From contig OX421961.1 in assembly GCA_949128115.1 (NCBI GenBank), forward strand, positions 86,411,277 through 86,475,276: DNA of 64,000 nucleotides, written 5' to 3'. The notes under the pieces are model-generated. The model was not told the origin of the DNA, made no database searches, and was given only the letters and a program-made list of their open reading frames with translations. The position numbers and the translations under genes are program-made. Source of the DNA: Anaspis maculata (lineage: Eukaryota > Arthropoda > Insecta > Coleoptera > Scraptiidae). This document shows positions 1 through 9,498 of this stretch, piece after piece. Positions within the stretch are counted from its first letter, which is position 1. Every line of letters starts with the position of its first letter.

Positions 1-932
1 GTTAGGTCAGCTTACATTCCAGCACGCCTCGTTGAGTTCCACAGTAGAAACGGTATTTGCCGCTGATATCCATTTATTTGATTCTGCAAAAATCTATCTT
101 GACACCACTTCACTTTCCTCTTGCCCCTTTTGCCCAATTTTTTTTCTACAAAACAGCATGCAGCGTGCATCAGTCACATGACATTCGTAGACAGTGATTG
201 ATTGACACTTGACAGTTGACAGTTGACACTCAACACTCAACAATGAGGATTGCCAACTGCTACCCCATCCGATTTAGGGACTTTGTGGCAAAAGTAATGT
301 TGCTTTGCCTCATTGGCCTTTACCTTGCCTTTACCCCCTTTCCCTTTACCATAGATCAGGCCTTTACCTGTGGTCCTGTGCCCTCTGGTCCATAGCTCTG
401 GTCCTGTGATGGTCTTGTGGTCCTGTCGGTCCCGTGGACCTCGATAGCCGGTCGATAGCAATAGCATACATAATAATATTATTATAGTTGATTTGGTAGT
501 TTCAAGTTTTCACCAGATTTCAGATGATTTCATGATGATTTCGATCATTAGTAACTTTCTTGGTAACTTTAATAAATTTAAATTTTCCCACAAAAATAAG
601 ATGGCTTCGTCAGTTGTTGTTGACGTTGACACCCCTGAGTTGACAGTTGACAGACAGCATGAGATGTCTATGGCATGAGAGCATCGACTGCAACAAGCAA
701 CAACTTGTTGATATAATTTTTCATGAAAGTGATCAAGAAAACTCTGTGCCAAGGAAAGAGGTATAAACAGTCACATCACATGATTTTCTCAATTGTAGGT
801 AGGTATTCCCTCACCTATGAGACAGAGAACTTTGAATTATATTGTTGTTTTAAAGCTTTCTACTGCTGACTATTGGTCAAAGTGAAAAGTTGATGGTTTG
901 ATAGAATCTGCTGAAGAACTAACCACTGAAAA
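1..932. other. Upstream region without a recognised gene
   Basis: No coding exon is recognised here. Repeated TTGACA/TGACAGT motifs occur at about 206-240 and again near 640-655, and an imperfect run built on TGGTCCTGTG lies at about 360-432. The last few hundred bases precede the ATG of the first ERMP1-like cassette and presumably contain its leader and promoter. Confidence 0.5.
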
Positions 933-1924
933 ATGAGCAGACGTTATGACTTCAAAGTTGATGAAGATCCAGTAGATATGGAAGAAAATGGATCTCAAAC
1001 AAAGAATAGAAACAGCATCTTCAGTGTTCCATTTTACATTGGAATTATTTTTGTGTTATTCTTATTTGCTTTATTTTCGCTTTCGTACTATTTAGACAAC
1101 TTGCTTCCAACAGCACGAAATGTAGAGGACGAGGTATGTTACATTTGTTTGCCTACTTTTACTAATAACTATAAATATGTATTGAATTTTGATGATCCAG
1201 GCACTCTACCCAGATGTGTTCATAACAGAAAGGGCTCGCCAGGATTTAAAAAACCTCACAGATTTGGGCCCACGAATAGTTGGTGGATACAAAAATGAAG
1301 ATCTTGCCGTGAAATTTATCAAAACAGAAATCGAATCTATTGCCCAAAACGCTCATCCGAATCAAACACTTGAAATGGACATACAGGAGGTTACAGGATC
1401 AAAATATTTAACATTTGGACCCTCAGGACGCATAAATGCATATTCAAATCTGCAAAACATTGTTGTAAAACTGCATTCTTCAAACAGTTTGAGTCAAAAC
1501 AGCCTTCTGGTTAATTCACATTTTGATTCGACTCCCACAAGTCCCGGAGGAAGTGATGATGGGATAAATGTGGCAATAATGTTGGAAGTCCTCAGAAAGT
1601 TGACTATGCAGCCAAATAGGCTCCTTCACAATGTCATATTTCTGTTCAATGGCGCTGAAGAAACGGGATTGCAAGCCTCTCATGGATTTATTATGCAACA
1701 TAAATGGGCCAAGGAGTGTAAAGTGGTCGTGAATTTGGAAGCAGCTGGGGCTGGGGGCAAGATCATATTATTCCAGTCTGGTCCAGAGATACCTTGGTTG
1801 ATGAAATATTACGCAAGAGTGCCTCATCCTTATGGGCAAGCAGCAGGCGAGGAAATTTTCCAAAGCAATATAATTCCATCTGATACAGATTTTAGGATTT
1901 TTCGAGATTATGGGAATCTAGTAG
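933..1924 (+). CDS. ERMP1-like metallopeptidase, upstream exon 1-2 cassette with intact active site
   Basis: Exon 1 (933-1133, ATG at 933) encodes a short cytosolic tail and one membrane segment (about residues 31-54). A 67-bp GT-AG intron (1134-1200) leads in phase 0 into exon 2 (1201 to about 1920-1924), the start of an M28 peptidase domain. Visible ligand motifs are HFDS (His174), SPGGSDDG (Asp186/187), NGAEE (Glu220 general base, Glu221 ligand) and NLEAAG (Glu247), followed by SDTDFRIFRD. This matches endoplasmic reticulum metallopeptidase 1 (Fxna), a luminal enzyme anchored in the ER membrane. The last M28 ligand (His of YHTKYD) and all multi-pass exons are missing here; the only copy in the window is exon 3 onward of the gene at 9499-23333. 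No good canonical donor in the right phase follows exon 2: the frame needed for exon 3 would break at GTAG/GAAAGT. It may be an alternative cassette of the downstream gene or a truncated tandem duplicate. Confidence 0.8.
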
Positions 1925-3042
1925 GAAAGTATTCAGTTTCTTTGATAAAGTCTAAGCTACGTCACTATCAGAAATTCCTTATAGTAAATAAATTTTACTT
2001 AAATATATTATGCAAAAATTCAGTCAATTCAGCAGAGGACAGAGTTTCTGATACTAACGAAGCAGTATTGCCCTTCTCCGAAGTCAGGTGCAAAAAATGT
2101 TGAAACTATTCAAAGCTTTGAACTCAGTACTTACTGAATGCAACCTTTTGGTCATCAGCTTGAATGAATACAGACTGGAGCTTTGAAAGTCGAAACGCAG
2201 TTGAAAATACTGTAACGAAACTACTGATCTTACGAGCGCTGAGTGGCTGTTTATCGGTCGCGTCCCTCTAGGTCGCGTCATATTTTTCTGATATTTGAAA
2301 AATTTGCAAGTCTAGAATATTGGACAGGGTTTGAATGCTCTCCTGTTCAGTTTGAACTTGATTTTGAAGAAGAGAAAAATGCGAATGATTGAGGTATTTT
2401 TCAACTTCATATTCACACAAACACATCGACTGGTGTGGCATTAATCTCATTCTCAGTCTTGATTTATTATCCAAGAACTTCAGCTTGTACAGTTTGGCTA
2501 GGGCCTTTTGTAAACACATCTACTCACGAGACTATTGTGGCTAGGTTTGAGGCAATTCGCGATAATTCGATTTTTTTTAGATTCAAAAAGATTCTAGGTG
2601 AATCGATTTATATTTCAAAGATCAATTCGTTCCGATTCAAATTGATTCGCGGAATGGTCAAATCGCGAAAACCGATTCGAATCGATTCCATGTTCAAAAC
2701 CGATTCTAATAAGAAAAATCTCATCGAATATATTGTAAGACTAATTAATTTGTTTTTATCTTTGTTTTTTTGTTTTTAATGTAAGACTAATTAATTAGTC
2801 TTACAGTATTAATTAATATTCACAGTTCTCTATCCAACGTACCTAAAGACGAAAGTTCTTACCTAAGTATATACCACCCCTTGAATTTAGCTCTGGTATC
2901 TCTTATCCTTTAACTGGGCTCTTTTGCTTGTTGGCTGTAGTATAATTTTTTTTCACTACTACCCGTGAAGTACATCATTATTAACCTGTTCCTCAACGAG
3001 GATGGCTATTTTGGAGTAGTAAAAAAAACTCTATACATATAA
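1925..3042. other. Non-coding stretch with small palindromes
   Basis: No exon is recognised. A GATTCGA/ATTCGAT-rich segment lies at about 2560-2710. A perfect 24-bp palindrome lies at 2781-2804 (half-site GTAAGACTAATT), with a second single half-site at 2735-2750. Confidence 0.4.
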
Positions 3043-3148
3043 ACCACGGTCGAGAAAATTATTATAGCTTCAGCACCTTATATCCCTCAGCTGCGCTCCG
3101 GGATCTAAACTGGTGCTTCAGCTATAATAATACTTTCTCAACCTTGGT
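3043..3148. repeat. Short inverted-repeat element
   Basis: Arms of about 35 bp (left ACCACGGTCGAGAAAATTAT, right ending CTCAACCTTGGT) pair around a loop near 3080-3110. No reading frame of interest. Probably a small MITE; the superfamily is not determined. Confidence 0.6.
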
Positions 3149-3841
3149 ATATAATACAGGGTGTCCGTTTTTCTAGGCTAAGCATGGGTATCTCGTTCAT
3201 CTTGAGAGATACAAAGTCGGTTAAATTAGGAAAAAGTTGCGCATTTTCATGACGAACAATGATCCAAAAAGAAATTTGACCTATCAGTTTTAATTTTGAA
3301 GATAGCGTGAAAAAACAGGAATTTGAATTTTTTTATTCATTTTTTATTCAAAAAACGGTTCAAGGCGACCTTTTCTAATCGAAACATTATCAGGGCACTT
3401 TTCCAAGGGGAATTAAAGGCGGTCAAAATCTTTATTCTAGCTTCAAAAACAACCGAGATACGACATTCAACTTTTTTCTCTAATGGGCGCCATATTGGAT
3501 TTTGTCATTTTTGTATACAGATGGTATACAGTATTCTTTTCTGGTTATAACGATGTGACACATGTCACTGTTGAATAAATGTTCAACAATTACGTTTTTT
3601 TTATTGTCGTGCTGATTTTGTTTCCAATGCACTCTTTGGAAAATGAAAAAAAATTTTTGCTCAAAAGTAAGTGACATGTGACACATCGTTGTAACTAGAA
3701 AAAAATATTGCACAAAAAATGTCAAAATCCAATATGGCGCCCATAAGAGAAAAAAAGTTGAATGTCGTATCTCGGTTGTTTTGAAAGCTAAAATGGAGAT
3801 TTTGGCAACAATGAATTCCCCTTGGAAAAGTGCCTTCACAA

Positions 3842-4158
3842 TGTCTTGATTATAAAAGGCTACCTTCAATCGTTTTTCAAATGAAAAATAAAAATAAAAA
3901 TTACAAATTTCTGTTTTTTCTCGATATCTCGGAAACCTAAACCGACAAGTCAAATATCTTTTTGGATCATTGATCGTCATGAAAATTCGCAACTTTTTTC
4001 TAATTTAATCGACTTTGTGGCTACGTTCACACCGGTGGACTAAAACTGGACTGACCCAAGCACTGACCCAAATTCCACCTTAAGTAATTCTCCTCTTCCA
4101 GAGTTTTCACCGGCAGACTAACGCGGCCGACCTATTTCAAAATATGAACTTAAACTAA

Positions 4159-4167
<9 letters not shown>
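3842..4167 (+). repeat. Left copy of 326-bp direct repeat flanking the LINE
   Basis: By eye this segment matches 8249-8574 base for base and has the same length. It spans 177 bp of the outer hairpin element and the first 149 bp of MITE A. Its position at the 3' boundary of the LINE makes it a candidate target-site duplication. Confidence 0.85.

Positions 4168-4197
<30 letters not shown>
4163..4197. repeat. (TA)n microsatellite, LINE 3' tail
   Basis: About 17 TA units mark the junction between the LINE 3' end and the left direct repeat. Simple-repeat 3' tails are typical of several LINE clades, including RTE. Confidence 0.85.
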
Positions 4198-4199
<2 letters not shown>

Positions 4200-4286
4200 C
4201 AAAAAACCTTACAATAATACCCGTAGGTGTAAAGGTTACAAAAAATTGCAAAAAATAAAATACAAAAACTAAATAACTCAAGTAGC

Positions 4287-7200
4287 TCATTCCTTATTAT
4301 GTACAAATTCGGCCCATTCTTCTTTGTTCCTCGCCAGTTTTTTCCCTTCATTCCATGTTTTTCCCCGTTCTCTCAAGTTTTCGACCATCACTTCATCCCA
4401 AGTTTTTTTCGGCCTTCCTCTTGTCCTTCGTTGTTGCATTTTTGCCTGCCATATCCTTTTCGTCGGTCTTGCATCATCCATCCTCATTACATGTCCAAAC
4501 CATTTCAGCTGTTGACGTTCTATATCTTTTATTATAGGTTTTACTTCTAATTCTTCTCTTACTATGTCATTTCTGATTTTATCTCTTCTTGTTATTCCCT
4601 TGACGCTGCGCAGATATCTCATTTCCATGGCCTGTATTTTACTTTTCATTTGTTTTGTCAGGACCCAGCTTTCGCTTCCGTACGTCAAGATAGGTTTAAA
4701 AACAGTCTTGTATACAGTAAGTTTTGTTTTCCTTGAAATTTCCTTGTTTCTGATAAATGTATTACACATCGAACAGTATACTTTGGCTGCATTCTCCAGT
4801 CTGTCATTCAATTCTGCATCGTTTTTTCCGTTCCTGTGTATTTTTACTCCCAAGTATTTAAATGTTTCTACTTGTTCCATTTCTCTGTCGTTTACTTTTA
4901 TTGTTATGTTCTGTTCTTCCCTACCTATCACCATTACTTTGCTTTTGTCTACATTCATTTTAAGGTTTCTAGCCGATAAAGCAGTGTTCCATATTTCTAT
5001 GTTGTGTTGTAAATCTTGCTTATTTTTCGCGTAGATAACCAAGTCATCGGCGAATGCACATTCTGTTATTTCCACGATTTCCATGTTTCTGTAACCCACA
5101 TTCAGTCTCTTCACTTTTTGTCTCGTTTCTTTTATAACTTCATCCATCACTACATTAAAAAGCGTTGGGCTTAGTACTCCGCCTTGTTTTAGTCCTTCTT
5201 TTGTTATGAACTCTTCCGATTGCATGTTTCCTGTTCTAATGTAATTTCTTGTGTTTTCGTAGCAACTCTTTATATTTTGTCGCAATCTTCTGCTCACTCC
5301 TCTTCTCTCTAGGCTTCTCCACACTATCTTTCTTGGCACACTGTCGAACGCTTTTGCTAGATCAATAAAGGCTACGTATATGTTTTCATTTATATTCTTC
5401 TCTATTAATTGTTTTATTGTGAAAATATGGTCTTGTACTCCCCTTCCTTTCCTGAATCCGCTTTGTGACTCCTCCAGTTGTAGGTCGATTATTTTTTTTA
5501 GTCTTTTTTCCAGTATCCGTTCGTATATCTTTGCGATTGTGCATAGCAGCGTTATTCCTCGGTAATTTGTACAGTCCCTTCTGTCTCCTTTTTTGTATAT
5601 CGGTAGCACTATTCCCAATTCCCAGTCTTTCGGTATCTTTCTTTCTTGCCAAATTTTATTGAAAAGTATGGTTAGTATTTCTATGCCTTTGTTTCCCAAA
5701 ATCTTCACCATTTCTGGTGTTATTCCATCATGTCCGGCTGATTTTCCTCTTTTTAAAGCTTTTACTGCCTCTATTACCTCTTCAATTTTTATTTCCTGTT
5801 CTTCGGGTTCTTCTTTGTCACTTTCCAAGTAGGTTTCACCGTCTTCTTCCCATTCTCCATCTATTTGCTCCGCATTTAGCATCTCTTCGAAATATTCTTG
5901 CCACCTCTTCATGATGTCATCTTCATCTTCCAATATTTTTCCGTTTTTATCTTTTATGTGTCTAGTCTTTTGTTGTTTTCCTTTCCGTAAATTTTTGAGT
6001 ACTTTATAGAACAGCTTCTGGTTTCCATGACTGTCTTGCTCCATCTTTTCTCCGAATTCCTCCCATGATCTTTGTTTTGCCTGCTGCACTCTTTCTTTCA
6101 CTCTCATTCTTTGTTCCTTGTAATTGTTGTAATTTCCTTCAGTTCTGTTCGTCAGATATAGTCTCCATTTTTGTTTTTTGTCTCTTACTTCTGTCTTGAT
6201 CTCTTCATTCCACCATCTGGTTCGTTTTTGGTATCCGCTGATTTTTGTGGTTCCGCAAGTTTCTTGTGCAATTCTTAGTAATATTTCCTTTATATTCTTC
6301 CATAGCTCTTCCAGAGTATAAACGTGGGTTTTTTCTTTAATCTTGTCCATTTCTATCTCTACTCTTTCTTCGTATATTCTTGCTGTTTCAATTTCTCTTA
6401 GTTTATATGTTCTAATTACTTCTTTGTTTTCGTTTTTCTTTCTTCCTTGGTCTATTTTGATGTTGTTTTTGTTTTTTTCTATTTTTATCTCAATCTTGGA
6501 TACCACCAAAAAATGGTCTGAGTATATTTCTGGGCCTCTCTTCACTCTTGTATCTTTTACTTCTTTTCTGTGTCTTCGGTTAATTATCACGTAGTCTATT
6601 ATCGATTTTTCGTCTCTACTCTTCACTTCTCTGGTGTACTTATGTATGTCTTTATGAGTGTAGAACGTATTCGTAATGATCAGATTGTTCAGGATGCAAA
6701 AATCAATTAATCTTTTTCCGTTATTATTTCTAACTGCTTCTCCATGCATTCCCATTGCTCTTCCGGTCTCGTCATCCCTCCTGCCCACCCTTCCGTTTAG
6801 ATCTCCCAGTAAGATTAGTCTTCCCCTGGCTTCTTCTATTGATTCCGCTAATTTTTCCCAAAAGTCGTCCTTATTTTTTGTTGTCTCATCTTCGTTTGGC
6901 CCATATGCCACAATTACCGTTGTGACTGTCTGTGAGTCTAGTTCTATTTCTACTTTTAGGATTCTTTCCGAGATACCCGTCCATTTCCTTAGGTGTTTTA
7001 CATTCTCGCGTGCAATAAGACAGCCTACACCTTCCTTAGCTCTGCTCTTTTGGTCTACTCCGCTATGTATTAGGATGTGCCCTCCTTGCAATTCAGTTTC
7101 TCCTTTTTCTTTCTTTTTCGTTTCAGTTATACCAAGAATGTCTAAGTGTGCCTTTTCGAACTCTTCCAATAATTCATTCTCTTTTCCCGATATACTTCTA

Positions 7201-7382
7201 ACATTCCATGTGCCAATCTTAAAAATACGTTTCTTTGTTTCGGTTTCCTCTCCAGTCGTGAGCTTATTTCTCTCTTGCTTTATTTCTCCAGTTTGTATTG
7301 ATTTTTCAGTTATTATGCTTCTTATGTTTGCATTTGTAAGTTCTTGGTTCAATTCATTTCCCTTTCCATTAATTCCTTTCAC
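4287..7382 (-). CDS. LINE ORF2: APE endonuclease and reverse transcriptase
   Basis: About 1,030 codons are open. The N-terminal apurinic-type endonuclease shows GTWNVRS, GITETKK, GDLNGRVG and YSDHFLVV. The reverse transcriptase has YRGITLLC, motif A FIDLAKAFDS, motif B LKQGGVLSP and the catalytic FADD box. A C-terminal basic domain (WFGHVMRMDD, RTRGRPKKTW) follows, as in many insect endonuclease-reverse transcriptases. All catalytic motifs look intact. The frame has no ATG at its start (7382 is GTG) and stays open upstream, without stops, to the slippery site at 7493-7499 in the end of ORF1. Translation as an ORF1-ORF2 fusion by -1 frameshifting is therefore likely. Confidence 0.92.
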   Translation of the reverse strand: MKGINGKGNELNQELTNANIRSIITEKSIQTGEIKQERNKLTTGEETETKKRIFKIGTWNVRSISGKENELLEEFEKAHLDILGITETKKKEKGETELQGGHILIHSGVDQKSRAKEGVGCLIARENVKHLRKWTGISERILKVEIELDSQTVTTVIVAYGPNEDETTKNKDDFWEKLAESIEEARGRLILLGDLNGRVGRRDDETGRAMGMHGEAVRNNNGKRLIDFCILNNLIITNTFYTHKDIHKYTREVKSRDEKSIIDYVIINRRHRKEVKDTRVKRGPEIYSDHFLVVSKIEIKIEKNKNNIKIDQGRKKNENKEVIRTYKLREIETARIYEERVEIEMDKIKEKTHVYTLEELWKNIKEILLRIAQETCGTTKISGYQKRTRWWNEEIKTEVRDKKQKWRLYLTNRTEGNYNNYKEQRMRVKERVQQAKQRSWEEFGEKMEQDSHGNQKLFYKVLKNLRKGKQQKTRHIKDKNGKILEDEDDIMKRWQEYFEEMLNAEQIDGEWEEDGETYLESDKEEPEEQEIKIEEVIEAVKALKRGKSAGHDGITPEMVKILGNKGIEILTILFNKIWQERKIPKDWELGIVLPIYKKGDRRDCTNYRGITLLCTIAKIYERILEKRLKKIIDLQLEESQSGFRKGRGVQDHIFTIKQLIEKNINENIYVAFIDLAKAFDSVPRKIVWRSLERRGVSRRLRQNIKSCYENTRNYIRTGNMQSEEFITKEGLKQGGVLSPTLFNVVMDEVIKETRQKVKRLNVGYRNMEIVEITECAFADDLVIYAKNKQDLQHNIEIWNTALSARNLKMNVDKSKVMVIGREEQNITIKVNDREMEQVETFKYLGVKIHRNGKNDAELNDRLENAAKVYCSMCNTFIRNKEISRKTKLTVYKTVFKPILTYGSESWVLTKQMKSKIQAMEMRYLRSVKGITRRDKIRNDIVREELEVKPIIKDIERQQLKWFGHVMRMDDARPTKRIWQAKMQQRRTRGRPKKTWDEVMVENLRERGKTWNEGKKLARNKEEWAEFVHNKE

Positions 7383-7486
7383 ATTCCATTTTGCTAATTT
7401 CCATTGTTCCTTGTTACCTTTTTCACGTGATCCTTTTCCTTGCTTAATTGTTTTCGTATGTTTGTCGTTATTGCTTATATGTTTTG

Positions 7487-8107
7487 TTATTCGTTTTTTG
7501 CTTCTACCTTCTCTATCTCATGTTTTTTATTATTCCAAATCCATTTAGACCCATCAATTATCAATTTTTGATATCCTATCTTGACGGTATGTCCCATGTA
7601 CTTTTCTTCTTGTGCTTTTCGCTCAAGTGCCTTTTGTATCTCCATTTCTTGTTTTGTCAGATCGTTATTTATATATACTCTCATATCTTTCAAATTACGT
7701 AATTTCGCTTTTTCTTTCATAATCTCTATCTTCTTTTCAAAGCTGTCTACCTCGCTAATACATATTTGGTCATTTATTTTATAAGCTTTTTTTATTTTCA
7801 CTTCTTCCACTACATTTCTTTTTAGGAATTCCTCTACTTCACTCCTGATTTGTTCATTGGTTGTGCCTTTGATCTTTAATCCGTTTATACATATATTGTT
7901 CTTCTTCTTATCTCTTTCCATTCGTTCCAGCTTAGACTCTACTACTACTAGTTTCTGCATTGTCTGGTCAATCATCTCGACTTTTATCTTTAGTTCTTTA
8001 TTTTGCTGCCGCAGTTCCATTATTTCTTCTCTAAATGTTTGATTCTCCTTCCTTATTTCCCTGATCTGTCCCATCATCTCTTTCATCATTTCCTTCATTT
8101 CTTCCAT
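7487..8107 (-). CDS. LINE ORF1: coiled-coil RNA-binding-type protein
   Basis: 206 residues from the first ATG. Residues 1 to about 75 are a strong coiled coil (MEEMKEMMKEMMGQIREI, then heptads), followed by KKNNICINGLK and a basic C-terminal half. This is the layout of LINE ORF1 chaperones that bind element RNA. The frame stays open upstream to about 8248 with a charged extension (ESKRKREDD and so on) but no ATG, implying a lost N terminus. It ends GCA AAA AAC GAA TAA; the A AAA AAC heptamer is a canonical -1 slippery site that leads into the ORF2 frame. Confidence 0.85.
   Translation of the reverse strand: MEEMKEMMKEMMGQIREIRKENQTFREEIMELRQQNKELKIKVEMIDQTMQKLVVVESKLERMERDKKKNNICINGLKIKGTTNEQIRSEVEEFLKRNVVEEVKIKKAYKINDQICISEVDSFEKKIEIMKEKAKLRNLKDMRVYINNDLTKQEMEIQKALERKAQEEKYMGHTVKIGYQKLIIDGSKWIWNNKKHEIEKVEAKNE
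7493..7499 (-). promoter_or_regulatory. Candidate -1 ribosomal frameshift site (A AAA AAC)
   Basis: In the ORF1 frame the heptamer reads A AAA AAC, two codons before the ORF1 stop (7487-7489). A -1 slip continues as CGA ATA ACA AAA and stays open into the endonuclease, which lacks an ATG. No clear downstream pseudoknot was found by eye. Confidence 0.6.
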
Positions 8108-8248
8108 TTCCTGTTCTTCCTTATTATGTTTTGCTTGTTTGAGCGGTGTTTTTATTCCGCTTTTCTTATATTTCTTATACTTAGCCTCTTCAATATCGTC
8201 TTCTCTCTTTCTTTTACTTTCATCCGTTGAGTATCCTTCGCTTTGTCT

Positions 8249-8574
8249 TGTCTTGATTATAAAAGGCTACCTTCAATCGTTTTTCAAATGAAAAATAAAA
8301 ATAAAAATTACAAATTTCTGTTTTTTCTCGATATCTCGGAAACCTAAACCGACAAGTCAAATATCTTTTTGGATCATTGATCGTCATGAAAATTCGCAAC
8401 TTTTTTCTAATTTAATCGACTTTGTGGCTACGTTCACACCGGTGGACTAAAACTGGACTGACCCAAGCACTGACCCAAATTCCACCTTAAGTAATTCTCC
8501 TCTTCCAGAGTTTTCACCGGCAGACTAACGCGGCCGACCTATTTCAAAATATGAACTTAAACTAAATAAATATA
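8249..8574 (+). repeat. Right copy of 326-bp direct repeat flanking the LINE
   Basis: Partner of 3842-4167, abutting the 5' boundary of the LINE. The MITE continues normally from 8575, so deleting the LINE plus one repeat copy restores a 312-bp MITE equal in length to its sister at 9059-9370. Confidence 0.85.
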
Positions 8575-9058
8575 AGAACTAAATTTACTTTAGTCCACGG
8601 CTAACCGGAGACCTGATTCAAGCTACTTGGTCCTAATTTGGTCCTTGTCTGCAATCGTTTACACCACGTGGACTGAATTTATTTGGGTCGAATTTAGTGC
8701 TTAGGTCGCGGACCAAAGCCACGGTGTAAACGTAGCCTGTATCTCTAAAGATAAGCGAGATACCCATGCTTGGCCTCGAAAAACGGACAGCCTGTATACT
8801 ATCACTTTTCCATTCATCCATTCCAATAATACCATTCAACTAACTTCGCCTGTGGCGCTGCGATGATAACACAGCGACCTAACCTATGCTTCATGGGAAT
8901 GCTGCGTGTATTTTATTGATGATTCAAGCATCTGGTACCAAACGCTCCAGTTCTGGAGGAGTTGCTAAGAAAAATTTGCTTAGCAACTCCTGCAAAATCG
9001 GAGCATGAGCAGATACTCCGTTTTTATGCATATGACCCGCATGGCCGCATGGACCTAT

Positions 9059-9370
9059 GGCTACGTTTACACCGTGCCTTTGGTCCGCGACCTAAGCACT
9101 AAATTCGACCCAAATAAATTAAGTCCACGTGGTGTAAACGATCGTAGACAAAGACCAAATTAGGACCAAGTAGCTTGGGTCAGGTCTCCGGTTAGCCGTG
9201 GACTGAAGTAAATTCAGTTTTTATATTTATTTAGTTTAAGTTCATATTTTAAAATAGGTCAGCCGCGTAAGTCTGTCGGTGAAAACGCTGGAAGAGAAGA
9301 ATTACTTTAGGTGGAATTTGGGTCAGTGCTTGGGTCAGTCCAGTTTTAGTCCACCGGTGTAAACGTAGCC
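9059..9370 (-). mobile_element. MITE family A, copy 2, intact
   Basis: 312 bp, in opposite orientation to copy 1 and bounded by GGCTACGTTTACACCG and its complement. Internal landmarks (AAGCACTGACCCAAATTCC, GTCCACGGCTAACCGGAG) match copy 1. It ends 129 bp before the likely start codon of the ERMP1-like gene and so may contribute to its promoter or leader. Confidence 0.85.
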
Positions 9371-9498
9371 ATATTTATCAAAGATAATAGTGGCAGCAGT
9401 AGAGGGCCTTGGTAGAGGGTGACAGTACCAGCCAGAGTCAGCTGACTAATCAAATGACGTATAATCTGCATGTCATAGAAGAAAATAGCGGATATAAT

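Larger units (their letters stand above)
4168..8248 (-). mobile_element. Non-LTR retrotransposon (LINE), possibly RTE-like, near-complete
   Basis: A 4.08-kb element on the minus strand encoding ORF1 (coiled coil) and ORF2 (endonuclease plus reverse transcriptase), ending in a (TA)n tail on the left. It is flanked by 326-bp direct repeats. ORF1 stays open to the 5' edge with no ATG upstream of 8107, so the element is probably slightly 5'-truncated. Both frames are otherwise uninterrupted and the flanking repeats show no differences by eye, so the insertion is recent. Clade assignment rests on the C-terminal domain style and the microsatellite tail and is uncertain. Confidence 0.85.
4019..8737. 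mobile_element. MITE family A, copy 1, interrupted by the LINE
   Basis: The terminal inverted repeat is GGCTACGTTCACACCGG at 4019 and its complement ending CGTAGCC at 8737. It is flanked by TGT on both sides (4016-4018 and 8738-8740), a likely 3-bp target duplication within the outer hairpin. The element is 4019-4167 plus 8575-8737, 312 bp. It is non-coding and non-autonomous. A 3-bp duplication would suit a PIF/Harbinger-type origin, but that is a guess. Confidence 0.8.
3156..8795. repeat. Hairpin element (ACAGGGTGTCCG ends), split by nested insertions
   Basis: Left end ACAGGGTGTCCG at 3156 and right end CGGACAGCCTGT at 8784-8795. The left arm (3156 to about 3585) is the inverted copy of about 3595-4018 plus 8738-8795; matching landmarks include GCGCCATATTGGATTTTG against CAAAATCCAATATGGCGC. 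Removing the nested MITE, the LINE and its duplicated target leaves about 917 bp with arms of roughly 430 bp. It has no coding capacity. It is likely a non-autonomous element and would fold into a long hairpin if transcribed. Confidence 0.75.

Noticed and set aside
9409..9411. Start of the ERMP1-like gene at 9409
   Set aside because: The codon is TTG; the in-frame ATGs are 9454 and 9499, and 9499 aligns with the start of the upstream cassette.
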